From Heligmosomoides polygyrus polygyrus (taxonomy: Eukaryota; Nematoda; Chromadorea; Rhabditida; Heligmosomidae): a DNA stretch of 64,000 nt. Positions 1 through 10,899 of this stretch are shown here, piece by piece (position 1 is the first letter of the stretch; the number at the start of each line of letters is the position of its first letter). The stretch is taken from positions 10,168,001-10,232,000 of the forward strand of contig OX377202.1 of the NCBI GenBank assembly GCA_947396885.1, in the 5' to 3' direction. Position numbers and translations under genes: made by a program. The notes below the pieces were generated by a model. The model saw only the letters and a program-made list of their open reading frames with translations, made no database searches and was not told the DNA's origin.

Positions 1-810
1 TTCGGTGAGATGGATTTCTTCTAACGATAAGTGGGTGACTGGCCAGTTCTTCGAATACTCAACCTTCTTAGGTGCTTAGCCAGTCACTGCTTACCCTGAA
101 GTTTTAGCTCATCTCAGCATCAGCCTACGCTAGATCTTTTCATCATTGCTTATTTGCCGAGGGGGTGAACTTTCACCAAAACTAATTGCCCTACAAACCG
201 CGTTCCCCATTTTGGAGTCGTATGGAGATGCAGCTGAAAGGTTGAAGGTTTTCATGCGGGCATTGAACTGCACTTACTATTTGGCCCAGTCCTGCGCATG
301 TGAGCAAGAAACTTTCTTCTCCTTTACGGCCTTTGTAGCAGCACATTTTTCGCGGCTTGGCGAGTATAGCGATATAGTTGTTGACTACTCCATAGAACTT
401 GAGCAGTCTAACTGTGGACAGGAACTATCACTGCTTGAACACACAGTCTTAGGAGAACTCACCAGGTTCCCTAAACTAGGTTTGCTCTAAAAAGACAGTT
501 ATGATAACAAAAACGCGGAGTTCGTAACAATAATGACGTACTATGTAGAGCCAGCTTCAAATAGCGAGCATTCCGCTCTTCATCCGGGTTAGGGACCCAA
601 ATATATTCACGTAGAGATGGCTGTGTATCTTATGTTTTTACGGCATTTGATTCTTTTTGAACGTATAACTCATTTATTTCAGAGGTATGTGGTTATCTAG
701 CGGCTCTCAAGTACCTGCAGGACGAGGGGAACTATCAACAAATAGAGTTTCCTGGAGGATATGAACCTGGCAACACTATAGAAGCCTATTGTCGTGGAGG
801 AGGTCAGTAG
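1..810 (+). pseudogene. Inverted second copy of the unknown secreted-protein gene (exons 2-4, broken)
   Basis: Three exons align with exons 2-4 of the gene at 5233-7348. They are the end of exon 2 (to about 71, donor GT at 72), exon 3 (about 162-587) and exon 4 (683-810, stop TAG at 808-810, acceptor TTTCAG before it). Exon 3 encodes an LSPKLIALQTAF stretch and a cysteine-containing SCACEQETF stretch; exon 4 encodes VCGYLAALKYLQDEG. Lesions: two in-frame stops in exon 2 (TAA near 22, TAA near 28), an extra G at the start of exon 3 (run at 161-165), and a CAA-to-TAA nonsense change near 488, where the other copy reads on. There is also a 12-bp deletion near 568. Exon 1 would lie before the window. 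The exon 3 stretch before the frameshift of the other copy is better kept here, so each copy shows what the other lost. Confidence 0.75.
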
Positions 811-2166
811 GATTTCAAATTCTAAGTTTTTATGATGCAAATTGTATGCGCTTTCTTTAGAGTCCACCCACGTGTTTGACACCTTGAAACCCGAATTCAT
901 TGAATGAGCCCGCTTAAACTTTTATTGAGCAATGGAGCACCTGTTCTTAGAAGTTGATATGTAGTGTTTTACAGGCTGTCCTATGCAGTCCTAACCTCCA
1001 TTTGTTCAAAATTCTGAAAACAAACTTTTAACAGGCGTACCTTTGCACTATACTTTTCTAATTCAGCCAAGCATGAGCTGCAGTGCAATTGCAATCAATG
1101 GAAGAATCTGAAGGGAGGGAAGGTTGGATGCTGATTACTAAGGTCGATAATTGCTTCCAACAATAAATGTTTCACCGCTTCTGTGTGAATGGTTGTTTGT
1201 ACCGAATATTCGGAAACTCGTTTGCGGTGATGCTAACTGCAATTCCTAGACGCACATAGAAATTCCCAAATATTCATTTATTATTGCACCAGAAGTGCGC
1301 CTTTAAAACACAACGAACAAAAGGAAGACAATGTTAGTCAAAGCAGTTTAATTCAGCTTTAAATAAATGACCCAACGAAATAGTGGGAGTGGAAGGAGAA
1401 CACTATGAGCTGCAGCTAGGTAAAGGAAGCTTCGTTCGCAGCTATCCAGCAAACTCGGCGCAGAGGACTAAGAAATAGCGTACTCAAAAAAGCGAAAGTG
1501 TGATGGAGTATAATACTACAAAGAGTCGTTTAAGTTAGGTATAGTTAAATAAATAAACTTGATATCATCAGCAGGAAAGAAACTATCAATCTTTAAGCTG
1601 TTATTGAAGCCTCTCATTTTTCACGTCGCGGACAGAGGATAGAACATAACCAATCCACGTTTGCAGTCTCCGTGGGCAGTACGCTCTATTAGCGAATTCA
1701 GACGTGGAGATCTCCATCTTTCAACTTAGAGCTATGGTTCGGAAATGCGTCAGCAAGTTGGACACGAAGTAGAGACTCTGTGCGAGAAGTATAAAGAGGC
1801 CAAGAGGTCAGGTGGCCAAATTTCGACTAGTTAAAGAGACCGTTTTCTCCAAAAATGTGAAACGTGTCCAGTAGCGTTTGCCGCCCAGTTTTCGCAAAAT
1901 AAATCCTGTCATGCTGAGCAACAAAACTCCGCGATTTTTCACTTAAAACTTCTACCAACCGCAACACCATTTATTTTTTGCAACAATTCGGGCGCTGATG
2001 TAGCGGTGTGCGTAGGAATTGTGCTGACCTGACATGCCCTGAAGAAACATTGCGGACGCCTGCCTGTCCACCGAGTCCCTCTTTACTCTTTATTCGACCT
2101 ATTCCATTGTTTTCAACCTATCGCTTTTTGCTGTCAAATTTGATACGGCTTCATTTCTGAGCTCGT
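1..2166. repeat. Left arm of a large inverted repeat (palindrome)
   Basis: This stretch matches the reverse complement of 2972-6058, apart from a Helitron-like insertion in the other arm. Matching landmarks are the gene exons at 1-810, the block at 1270-1320 (other arm 3865-3909 and 4761-4800), and the inner edge near 2090-2166 (other arm 2972-3050). The arm probably begins before the window. Many scattered substitutions and small indels separate the arms, so it is not a perfect recent copy. Beyond the gene exons (811-2166) I see no coding sequence. Confidence 0.93.
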
Positions 2167-2971
2167 TGGAACACTTGGGAATTAGAAGTACAGTTCTCTC
2201 CCAATTCACCGTTTATGCCATTCAAACCTTCTTTCCCTTTCCAATGCGCGCAAAGCACCTTCAAGTCTGTTAGGCCTTTAGAAAGACCCTTGGAATGAAA
2301 GCTTATCCATTTTGCCTCCATAGCAAATAAAGAACTAGTAGGTTTGTTAATTATTGCCGCTGTATCGCGATAAGGAGAAGCGGACCGGTGCATTCCAACG
2401 TGTTCCCTTATTCAATTTTCAACGTGAATTTTGAAAGGACAAAGTTTCCCTATTCCGTAAACTTCAACGATGCATGTTTGAACTCGTTGCAGCTTTGCTG
2501 CACTAAGGCAAGCTCATAAGTAGGCGTTTGTTACTGATTTTTGCAACAGAGAAACTTAATACTTTGCCTTAGACAGCTTTACTAACTCAATTTTAATCTA
2601 TGATGTAAACAACCAGCTGCACTTTTGTGGCAGTGATTAAACAGCGGTATACCAGCGTCTGGATCCATAGTAAGAACAGCCATTGGCTGTAGCGCTTATT
2701 TGGAATTCAGATTCTTCATTTTCGAGCTTGCCCTGGCCGACATACATGCAGTCCATCCATGTGAACTTGGTGAAATGGCACACCTTTAGAGGCTAACATT
2801 AGCATATTCTGTAAAGATCTCTTCTCATTTTGGTCAGAGCACGTTGGAGATAGCATGGAACAGCTTATCATAAGGAAGCTCATAAAAATATTGAGGAAAA
2901 AACGAAATCTCATGATTTAGAAATCCGCTATACACAAAAATAATTTTTGTTAAGCATGGGCTTATACCAAG
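2167..2971. other. Spacer at the centre of the palindrome
   Basis: Single-copy AT-rich DNA between the two arms, about 805 bp. It has no convincing ORF, splice structure or RNA gene. The short reading frames on the minus strand (2151-2393 and 2716-2913) have no recognisable protein signature. Confidence 0.6.
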
Positions 2972-5900
2972 CTCAGAAATGGAGCCGTATTAAATTTGAC
3001 AGCGAAAAGCGATAGGTTGAAAACAATGGAATAGGTCGAATAAAAAGTAAAGAGGGACTCGGTGGGCAGGCAGGCGGCCGCAATGTTTCTTCAGGGCATG
3101 TCAGGTCAGCACAATTCCTACGCACACCGCTACATCAGCGCCCGAATTGTTGCTAGAAATAAATGGTGTTGCGGTTGATTGAAGATTTTATGTGAAAAAT
3201 CGCGGAGTTTTGTTGCTCAGCATGACAGGATTTATTTTGCGAAAATTTGGCGGCAAACGCTACTGGACATGTTTCACATTTCTGGAGGAAGCTGCCTCTT
3301 CAACTAGTCGAAATTTGGCCACCTGACCTCTTGGCCTCTTTATACTTCTCGCACAGAGTCTCTACTTCGAGTCCAACTTGCTGACGCATTTCCGAACCAT
3401 AGCTCTAAGTTGAAACATGGATCTCCACGTCTGAATTCGCTAACAGAGCGTACTGCCCGCGGAAAGTCTGCTTGCTTGCGAATTTGACAATTGGCAACCG
3501 GCCACAAAATGGGTGAAATCAACTGCAAACGTGGATTTGTTATGTTCTATCCTCTACCAACAACGTGAAAAAATGAGAGGCTTCAATAACAGTTTAAAGA
3601 TTGCTAATTTCTTTCCTGGTGATGATATCAAGTTTATTTATTTAACTATACTTAACTTAAACGACTCTTTGTAGTATTACACTCCATCACACTTCTGCTT
3701 TTTTGAGTACACTATTTCTTACTCCTCTGCGCAGAGTTTGTCGGATAGCTGCGAACGAAGCTTCTTTTACTTAGCTGCATCTCATAGTGTTCTCCTGCGA
3801 CTCCCACTGTTTTGTTGGGTCATTCATCTAAAGCTGAATTAAACTGCTTTGACTAACATTGTCTTCCTTTTGTTCGTTATGTTTTAATGGCGCACTTCTG
3901 GTGCAATAATCCTACTATATATAAGCGAGAATGGTCGTTTGTCTGTGGGTGAGTGAGTGCATGTGTTTGTTTGTGTGTTTGTTTGCACAGAAGTGCTGAG
4001 GGAGTGTGTGGCAGTGTGTGGCTTGAGAAGACATGTCACCGACGTCGCTCATCAGGTGCCTGGATTCAGAAGAGGTGTCACCAATGTCGCGAAAGGCCTT
4101 CCAGATTCAGACGACGTGTCACCGATGTCGCAAAAAGCAGATTCGGGTTGAGAACACATGTCACCGACGTTGTTCAACAGACGTCCGTGTTTAGATGAGG
4201 TGTCACCGATGTCGCGCCAGGGTTCCGGATTCACACGACGTGCTACCAGTGAATGTGGGACCAGTAATGGGGGACCGATGAGGGGGGGGGGGTCTAGTGA
4301 AGGGGGGACCGGTGAAGGAGGGGGAGGAGTCCAGTGAACATGGGACCGGTGAGGAAGGGAACAGTAATGGGAACCGGGGAAGGCGTCCAGTGAAGGGGGG
4401 GACCGGAAAGGGGTTGATGAATAAAAGGGCGTCAGTGTGGGTGGGACCAATAATGGAGATCGGTGAAGGATAGGAATACCAGCAAAGAGGGGACCAGTAA
4501 AGGAAGGTCCAGTGAAGGTGGGAGCAGTAGTACGGACCGTTGAAGGGGGAGGGGGACAGTGAAGAGTGAACCGGAAACGGGCTGACAAAAAGGGGGAACC
4601 AGTGATAAGGGACCAGTTAAGGGGGTCTATTGAAGGTGATGGACCTGTTTTGCCCTATTCCGCTATACTATTCTATATAGTAAAAGCAGTTTTTTAATGA
4701 ATGAGAGGAGGTCTAAAGAGAAGAAGAAGACGTTCGGGGTGTTTTATTCTACGAGTCTGGTAAATAAATATTTGGGAATTTCTATGTGCGTCTAGGAATT
4801 GCAGTTAGCATCACCCTCAAACGAGTTTCCGAATATTCGGTACAAACAACCATTCACACAGAAGCGGTGAAACATTTATTGTTGCGAGCAATTATCGACC
4901 TTTGTATTTAACATCCAACCTTCCCTCCGTTCAGATTCTTCCATTGATTGCAATTGCACTGAAGCTCATGCTTGGCTGTAATAGAAAACTACAGTGCAAA
5001 GGTATGATACGCCTGTTAAAAGTTTGTTTTTAGAATTTTGAACAACTGGAGGTTAGGATTGCATAAGACAGCCTGTAAAACACTATCAAATTCAAGAACA
5101 GGTGCTCCATTGCTCAATAAAAGTTTCAGCGGGCTCATTCAATGAATTCGGGTTTCAAGGTGTTAACCATGTGAGTGGGCTCTACAAGGAAGCGCATACA
5201 ATTTGCATCATAGAAGCTTCGAATTTGAAATCCTACTGACTTCCTCTTCCACGACAATAGGCTTCTATAGTGTCGCCAGGTTCATATCCTCCAGGAAACT
5301 TTATTTGTTCATAGTTCCCCTCGTCTTGAAGGTATTTGAGAGCCGCTAGAGAGCCGCATACCTCTGAAATGAATGACTTATACGTTCAAAAAGAATCAAA
5401 TGCCGTAAAAACATGTGACCAACCGACGGCCACCTCCACGTGAATATATTTGGGGCCCTAACCCAAATGAAGAGCGGAGTGATAGGTTATTTGAAGCTCG
5501 CTATTTGGAGCTGGCTCTACATAGTATGTCATTATTGTTACGAACTCCTCGTTTTGGTAATCATAACTGTCTTTTTGGCATAGACCTAGTTTAGGGAACC
5601 TGTTGAGTTCTCCTAAGACTGTGTGTTCAAGCATTGATAGTTCCTTCCCACAGTTAGACTGCCCAAATTCAATGGAATAGTCAACAGTTATATCGCTGAA
5701 CTCGCCAACCCGAGAAAAATGTGCTGCTACAAAGGCTGTAAAGGAGAGGAAGGTTTCTTGTCCACATGCGCAGGACTGGGCCAAATAGTAAGTGCAGTGC
5801 CCGCATGAAAACCTTCAACAATCAGCTCAGCTGCATCTCCATTCGACTCCAAAATGGGGAACGCTGTTTGTAGGGCAATTATTTTGGTGAAAGTTCACCC

Positions 5901-6058
5901 CTCGGCAAATAAGCAGTGATGAAAACATCTATGCGTAGGCTGATCCTGAGAAGACCTAAAACTTCAAGGTAAGCAACGGCTGGCTGGACACCTTAGAAGG
6001 TTGACTATTCGAAGTACTGGCCTGTCACCCACTTGAGGGAAATCCACCTCACTGAACT
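2972..6058. repeat. Right arm of the large inverted repeat
   Basis: Reverse-complement counterpart of 1-2166. It is longer because of the 851-bp insertion at 3910-4760. The outer edge is near 6058, where the match reaches the first base of the window, so the true arm may be longer on the left. The arm carries exons 2 (part) to 4 of the secreted-protein gene on the minus strand. Confidence 0.93.
3910..4760 (+). mobile_element. Non-autonomous Helitron-like insertion with minisatellite core
   Basis: The inserted segment begins TCCTACTATATATAAG and ends CTGG. It lies exactly between A and T (3909/4761) with no target duplication. The palindrome's other arm keeps the empty site at 1280/1281. TC start, CTRR end and A/T insertion are the Helitron hallmarks. 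Positions 3950-4250 hold about five copies of a ~45-bp unit containing GTGTCACCGATGTCGC, preceded by a GT-rich tract. Positions 4250-4620 are G-rich degenerate repeats around GGACCGGTGAAGG. I could not see a convincing 3' hairpin, which weakens the call slightly. It has no Rep/helicase coding. The first 15 bases match the element at 30031. Confidence 0.82.
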
Positions 6059-6069
6059 CATTAAGATAT

Positions 6070-6920
6070 GTGAGGATGTGGTCTACCTCATGCTGCTTCC
6101 ATAAGATCACACTATCGAATCGAATGTTTACTGTCGTCAACTATCAAAGTTGTACGAAGAAGACAAGAAAAAATGCCCAATTTCTCAGTTTCCCACTCAG
6201 TAGCGGCGATGCCCAAAGAACAAAAAGAAGATTGGCGCGTCAGAAGTCGGGGCGCAGGAGTGCGTCCTAATGTTACCTTGCTCGCTACTGCACTATCTAC
6301 ATGAAGTTTCTAATGTATCAGTCGTTCAGTGTCATTGAAGCTTTATTTTTCAAAAAATCGTTTTATTATGTCCGGTCAACTTGCAAAAAATTAAGGTCTA
6401 AAACAATGTTTGTACACTATCTATTCTTAACGTGATTTCCTGATTTGAAAAAAAGAAAACATTCTCGCCTTGAGAATTCCCGAAGTGCCTGCCACACTCC
6501 ATGTATTCGTGTCGCATTATCGTATTTTGAGCGAATTTCTGTGCGCGACCATGGTGTCTATCACACAACAATTGTACTGCCTTCTCGCACGTTTAACTAG
6601 GCCGAACTGTATAAAGGGTAAGGATGCAGCAACCATTTAGAACTGTTGCCTTTTTGAAACACATTGTGCTGCTGGCTCACAATGTAGATAAACTGTGAAC
6701 ATTGAAGAGCCGAGAGAATCGGAAATTTGTGCATCAGCAGTACATTTTTCTGCGTGATCCGAATGTAGGATTCTAATTCTAACGTGTGACCCATCGCTAA
6801 GTACTAAGAGATGGGTGACGCATTCTATTGCCACGTAAATTACTTTGTCGTAGAGAATTACTTCCTCAACTTCACCTCCACACTTTCAGGCTATCCCCAC
6901 GTAGGTTTCTGAACATTCCC
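6070..6920. other. Intron-1 sequence of the secreted-protein gene, nothing else recognised
   Basis: Apart from exon 2 (6130-5992) this stretch is AT-rich, with short frames on both strands that show no family signature. It is intronic in the minus-strand gene model. Confidence 0.45.
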
Positions 6921-7045
6921 GGTTTAATTACCCAAGATTGAGGCTCTGAAGAAGGCGACAACTCCGAAACGTCAGCCGAAATAAAGTTTTGTACCAATCT
7001 TGACTACGCTGAACAAACTACTCGACTATTGCAACATCAAAGATG
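6921..7045 (+). other. SL1-like 22-mer joined to a Penelope-type 3' tail
   Basis: Bases 6921-6942 match the conserved nematode SL1 leader at 21 of 22 positions; the only change is T to A at position 17. It is not an SL1 RNA gene, because no splice donor GT follows the leader and no Sm-binding site is visible. The following text, CTCTGAAGAAGGCGAC then CCGAAACGTCAGCCGAAATA, resembles the tail after the Penelope-like ORF at 55655-55700 (CTGAGGAAGACGG...). A retro-copied trans-spliced transcript would look like this. Confidence 0.5.
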
Positions 7046-7408
7046 CCAAGGTTCATCGAGTGTCGATCATGGTATCCAATCATTCCATTTTCCATCTACC
7101 TGACTAACAATGCTACAACAAAAATGGTGCGGTATCAGGAATTTAGTGCATCCGTAATCGCCAGCAGAAAGTAAACGTCCGCTTTTGCCTCATTTTCTTT
7201 ACCAATGTAAAGTTATAGCTGGCGGCATTGAATAAATGAATAATTTTGCACTCTTACTGTCTTCGTCATCCAGTTGCGGCTCCAGTGTAGTTGACTCCGC
7301 GATTACAAAAAGAAATAGAGAAAGTACTAGTCGAGAAGTACTAACCATGACGATCCTGAATGCACGAAAATAAGCTTCAATGTTTAACCATCGTATTCAT
7401 CGCACTAT

Positions 7409-7694
7409 GGGCGCGTGTAGCGCAGTCGGAGGAGGCGCCGACTGTCGCCTGCACCCGATACCAGATTCCTGGTTCGGACTTCCCGCCCAGGCCAACCAAG
7501 CCTTCCATCCCTCCGGGGTCGGTGAATTGGCACCAGAATTGTGTGGGAAGGATGAAGCGGTGACTTGTTCATCGGCTGGCCACTGCAATTCATTGTATGG
7601 CCAAATACGCATTCATATCGCCTCCACGATGGAAGTAGAATGTGTGGCGCATCTCAAAAGGGATTGAATAACGCCGTCCTTTACCCTTTATCCA
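7409..7694 (+). repeat. tRNA-derived SINE copy
   Basis: Full copy of the dominant SINE. The head GCGTGTAGCGCAGTCGGAGG fits a pol III A box, and TGGTTCGGACTTCCC, about 60 bp later, fits a degenerate B box. The body contains CATCGGCTGGCCACTGCAA and the tail is CCGTCCTTTA. Flanks TATTCATCGCACTAT (7394-7408) and TATTCATTGTACTGC (7695-7709) look like an old 15-bp target duplication. Confidence 0.88.
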
Positions 7695-7984
7695 TATTCA
7701 TTGTACTGCGTTACTGCAGTGATGCTTCACTGAAAGGGACAGGAGAATTCTGAAATCTTGTGAAGCAGGAATGAGATTGCCAATGATTTGGGAACGAAAC
7801 TAAGAGTATGGAAGAGAAGCTATCTTTCGATCCTAATATGTAGTCTTAGATGGGCTTGAACATACATACAAGTGGTAGAAGCGAAGTAGTAAAGAATATG
7901 ATTTGGATAACGAGTTTAATAGTCAAGAATTGAAGGACACTCAGAGGACGAGCTTTCACGTTTCGTTGAACATAGATAACGGTT

Positions 7985-8266
7985 AAAAGACAAGGGACAG
8001 CGTTACTCAATCCCTTCCCTATTAGGATGCGCTATGCATTCTTCTTCGACGGGATGTCGTGGAGGCGATTGGAATGAGTATTTGACCATAAAATGGCTTG
8101 CGGTGTCCAACTGATGAACAAGCCAGTACTTTTTCCTTCCCAGGTAGGTCCGGCTACAGTTAAGCGACCCCAGAGGGATGGAAGGCTTGGTTGGCCTGGC
8201 AGGAAATCCGAACAAGGAACCTGGTGCCAAGTGAGCGGGACAGCCGGCATCAATTCCGACTGCGCT
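7985..8266 (-). repeat. SINE copy with intact target-site duplication
   Basis: Minus-strand copy of the same SINE. It is flanked by a perfect 15-bp duplication, ACATAGATAACGGTT, at 7970-7984 and 8267-8281. The A-rich 3' tail abuts the left duplication and the A-box head abuts the right one, as expected for LINE-driven retroposition. Confidence 0.9.
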
Positions 8267-8281
8267 ACATAGATAACGGTT

Positions 8282-9098
8282 CCCGTTGAAGTTATGCTTG
8301 AAAATTGAGAATGAAGTTCTCCGACTACAGAGGCAAATGTAGAAGTCAGAATTTAAAGCAGACATTGGAGTAGGGTGGAGTTTGTCACACACTCCCGCAT
8401 TTATACAACGCAAACTTCTCGTTCAATTTACTCAGAGTTCTACTGCTTTGTGCGTACAACGTGCAGTTTACGCTGCTGTTTTAGTATGTAAATATATCAA
8501 TCACGTTGAAAATTTTCGACGATTAACGTGCAAACAGCGTTTTCCACGTAGGCAATGTTTAAGCAATAGAGACTGCCTAAAGTGACTATACGATTTCATG
8601 TTACTAAATCGTCCCCTCACGATGTGAACCAGGTTGCACCGTTGAATTAGTATTCTCTTCAAAGTATCCTCTTAAAAGCCGTTTTTGGACACACGGATGA
8701 AAGGCTAGATGAAAGACCTTTCAGATTCATGTGAAGGGTTTGAGAGCAATAATCTAACGAATACGCAAAAAATTAGGCAACAAGAATCAACATAGTACAG
8801 TTGAAAACTACTAAGCTGCATCCTGAAGATATCGGTCAAGATGTTTTTTATGCTTCATTAGGAATTTGGTATAATGTGTTTCTTAGATAGCCTCGAAAAT
8901 TCAGAGCCAGCACGGCAAATGAAAAATTGAGACCTTTTACGGCTTTTTGCTCTGGGAAAATGGATCTTCAACTGGCCACCCCTTGTGTTCGATGAAGAAA
9001 AGGTATAGAACCCCTAAAGGGAAATACGTGTAAGGTCGTTTATCTTCTTATATATAGCAATTAAATCATATCTTCTCCTACGAAGTTCAAGAGTATGT
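8282..9098. other. Anonymous AT-rich intergenic DNA
   Basis: No coding, RNA-gene or mobile signature recognised. Confidence 0.4.
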
Positions 9099-9099
9099 A

Positions 9100-10032
9100 C
9101 AGGGTGCGCCAAAATTATGAGGACAAGTTATTCAAATCGCCGAAAACAAAAATGCAGCACTTCCGAGAAACCAATGATGTGACAACGTTTGCTAGTCTAT
9201 TGTAAACTATACGCAACATTCAGATTCGAACATATCTCCATCGGGCGTCGATACAGGCTTTGAGACGCTTCATTAAGGCATCGACAGCGGCACACAAGTA
9301 TGACGCGTCGAGCTCATCCCACGCCTTCTGGGGAGCTCCCCTCAAAGATTCCACGGAACGGTGAGGTTTCCCGCAGGCTTTGGCTTCCAGAACTACCTAG
9401 ACGGTGTAATCCATTAGATTAAAATCCGGAGTTGGCTAGCCACTCGTAGAGGCTGATGGAGTCCGACAGGTTGCCTTTGCATCAGTCCTGCATCCTTCTC
9501 GTTCTGTGAGCTGGAGCTCCATCCTGTTGGAAGATCCAGGAACGGTTTCCAAAGTGAGCACTAGTCCAGGGTAAAAATTCTTTCTTCAGAAGGTTCAAAT
9601 AGCCCTCCTTGATCTCCATTTCTCGCAACATCCGGTGGGGCGAGCTCGCCGGGTTCCTGCGAATTCGTTCACGTACCTTCATGATGTCTTCCGTAGTTGT
9701 CACAGATACGTGTCTTCCTCGTCCGTATCTATCATCCTCGGTCCCCAGGTCTTCGCAGCGTTTGATGGATCTATATAGAACACTTCGATGAACCCCAAGA
9801 CGCTGGTGAATGTCGCGTGCCGAGAAGCCTTGACGGCAAAGTTCAATGATTGAAGCACAGTTTCAAGAACGTTTCACAATCTTGAAAAGCAATTTATTTT
9901 TACGCTTGATTGAGATAAACATAAACAAATTGACGCAGCAAAAACAATAAAAGCACAGAAAAAAGCAGACGCTCCAAGCAGGAGGCCAAATTGTTCGTGC
10001 ATGTGCAGTGGCCATAATTTTGGCACACCCTG
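9100..10032 (-). mobile_element. Degenerate mariner/Tc1-superfamily transposon
   Basis: The element is bounded by TA dinucleotides (9098-9099, 10033-10034). Its inverted ends are CAGGGTGCGCCAAAATTATG and the complement of CATAATTTTGGCACACCCTG. On the minus strand, 9850-9640 reads a helix-turn-helix segment (CRQGFSARDIHQRLGVHRSV). This joins directly to YLNLLKKEFLPWT and the catalytic-site segment WIFQQDGAPAHRTRR near 9560-9490. The first catalytic Asp region between them is deleted, and the remainder toward 9100 has stops. It is a dead, non-autonomous copy. Confidence 0.88.
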
Positions 10033-10346
10033 TAGATTGAAGAATCTGTTTCGTGAAGTAGGTTGAGGGATGGCGTTGATGACTTTTACCAATCTTATGA
10101 GACGCCCCTTTAAACTGATAGCTTAAACAAGTTGCAACCAATGTCATGGTGTCGCCCTTGAAGATTTTCCTCAGAAAATCCATTAAAAATTTCTCCAACG
10201 GTTACCATTTTCGACTGATTCCAATCAACAGTCTTCGCCTGGTAGTACTTTAGCTTCCCCATACGGCCTTTCTTCTTTCGACGGACAGTTTACCATAACT
10301 GTCTAGTTCATGTATGCATATGTGCTTCTTCTGTGTAGTTCAAGTA
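10033..10346. other. Anonymous intergenic DNA
   Basis: No gene seen. It ends with the first copy of a 21-bp direct repeat (TGCATATGTGCTTCTTCTGT at 10314) that recurs after the hairpin element. Confidence 0.4.
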
Positions 10347-10485
10347 CAGTACCGGACATGTTCCTCCTTCATTCGCCGGAAATTCCGGAAAGGTCTACTT
10401 AGGCCGCTTTGGAACGGTCCAAAGCGGCCTAAGTTGACCTTCCCGGGATTTCCGGCGAATGAACGGAGGAACATGTCCGGTACTG
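10347..10485. mobile_element. Hairpin MITE flanked by a direct repeat
   Basis: Near-perfect inverted repeat of about 66-bp arms around the centre ACGG (10414-10417), with ends CAGTACCGGACATGTTCC. The left flank is TA and the right flank is CA, compatible with a decayed Tc1/mariner-type TA target. The 21-bp flanking sequence TGCATATGTGCTTCTTCTGT is present on both sides (from 10314 and 10489), which is longer than any normal target duplication. Confidence 0.8.
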
Positions 10486-10689
10486 CATGCATATGTGCTT
10501 CTTCTGTGGAATCTTTTCCTCAACCTTGTGGAAGAGTTCTACCTGAAGGCTGTCAACGTCATTAAGTATTTAGTACCAGACGGACATCACCTCTTGGAAC
10601 GTAAAGTGATTTGTGTGCCGTAGAAAGGAGTAAAACGGGTACTTTGTAGTCGGAAAATTGCTTCGATTAATCCAGTGGTTGAGAGATCT

Positions 10690-10880
10690 CCCACCCACGC
10701 CAACAAAGCCTTCCCTCCTTTCGGGATCGGTGAGTTTGTACCAGTCTTTTCTTGGAAAGCCAAACACTTGTCCATCTTCTGACCACCGTAAATCATTGCA
10801 TAGATCAAATGCGCACTCAACATGCTTCCACGATTTCCCAAAGAAGTAAAATGAGTGGCGTAGCCCGCAAAGGGATCAAC
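10690..10880 (+). repeat. SINE fragment, head missing
   Basis: It matches the SINE from the CCCACCCACGCCAACAAAGC region through to AGCCCGCAAAGGGATCAAC. The A and B boxes are absent or too diverged to recognise. Confidence 0.7.
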
Positions 10881-10899
10881 TTACGTCGGCATATCAGCT

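Larger units (their letters stand above)
5233..7348 (-). pseudogene. Four-exon gene for a secreted protein of unknown family, frameshifted in exon 3
   Basis: Exon 1 (7348-7258) starts MVSTSRLVLSLFLFVIAES, a clear signal peptide, and ends at donor GTAAGA in phase 1. Exon 2 (6130-5992) follows acceptor ACAG and reads NIRFDSVILWKQHEVDHI, ending at donor GTGTCC in phase 2. Exon 3 (5900-5463) begins GELSPKIIALQTAFPILES, contains SCACGQETFLSFTAFVAAHF and ends at donor GTTAGG. Exon 4 (5363-5233) reads VCGSLAALKYLQDEG and ends in TAG. All phases join except inside exon 3. There, near 5800-5820, a 4-bp gain and 3-bp loss relative to the copy at 1-810 give a net +1 shift. Without that shift the protein would be about 260 residues with several cysteines, suggesting a disulfide-bonded secreted product. 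I do not recognise the family. The frameshift could be real or an assembly error. Intron 1 holds the SL1-like segment at 6921. Confidence 0.62.

Noticed and set aside
4052..4588. A 178-codon minus-strand Pro/Ser-rich ORF
   Set aside because: It is the translation of the G-rich and minisatellite core of the Helitron-like element.
6921..6942. A functional SL1 RNA gene
   Set aside because: There is no splice donor after the leader, no Sm site and no adjacent 5S rRNA; the match is better explained as a retro-copied leader.
8003..8413. A 136-codon minus-strand ORF
   Set aside because: It reads through a SINE flanked by target duplications; similar SINE-derived frames at 29595, 35137, 41606 and 41707 were also left out.
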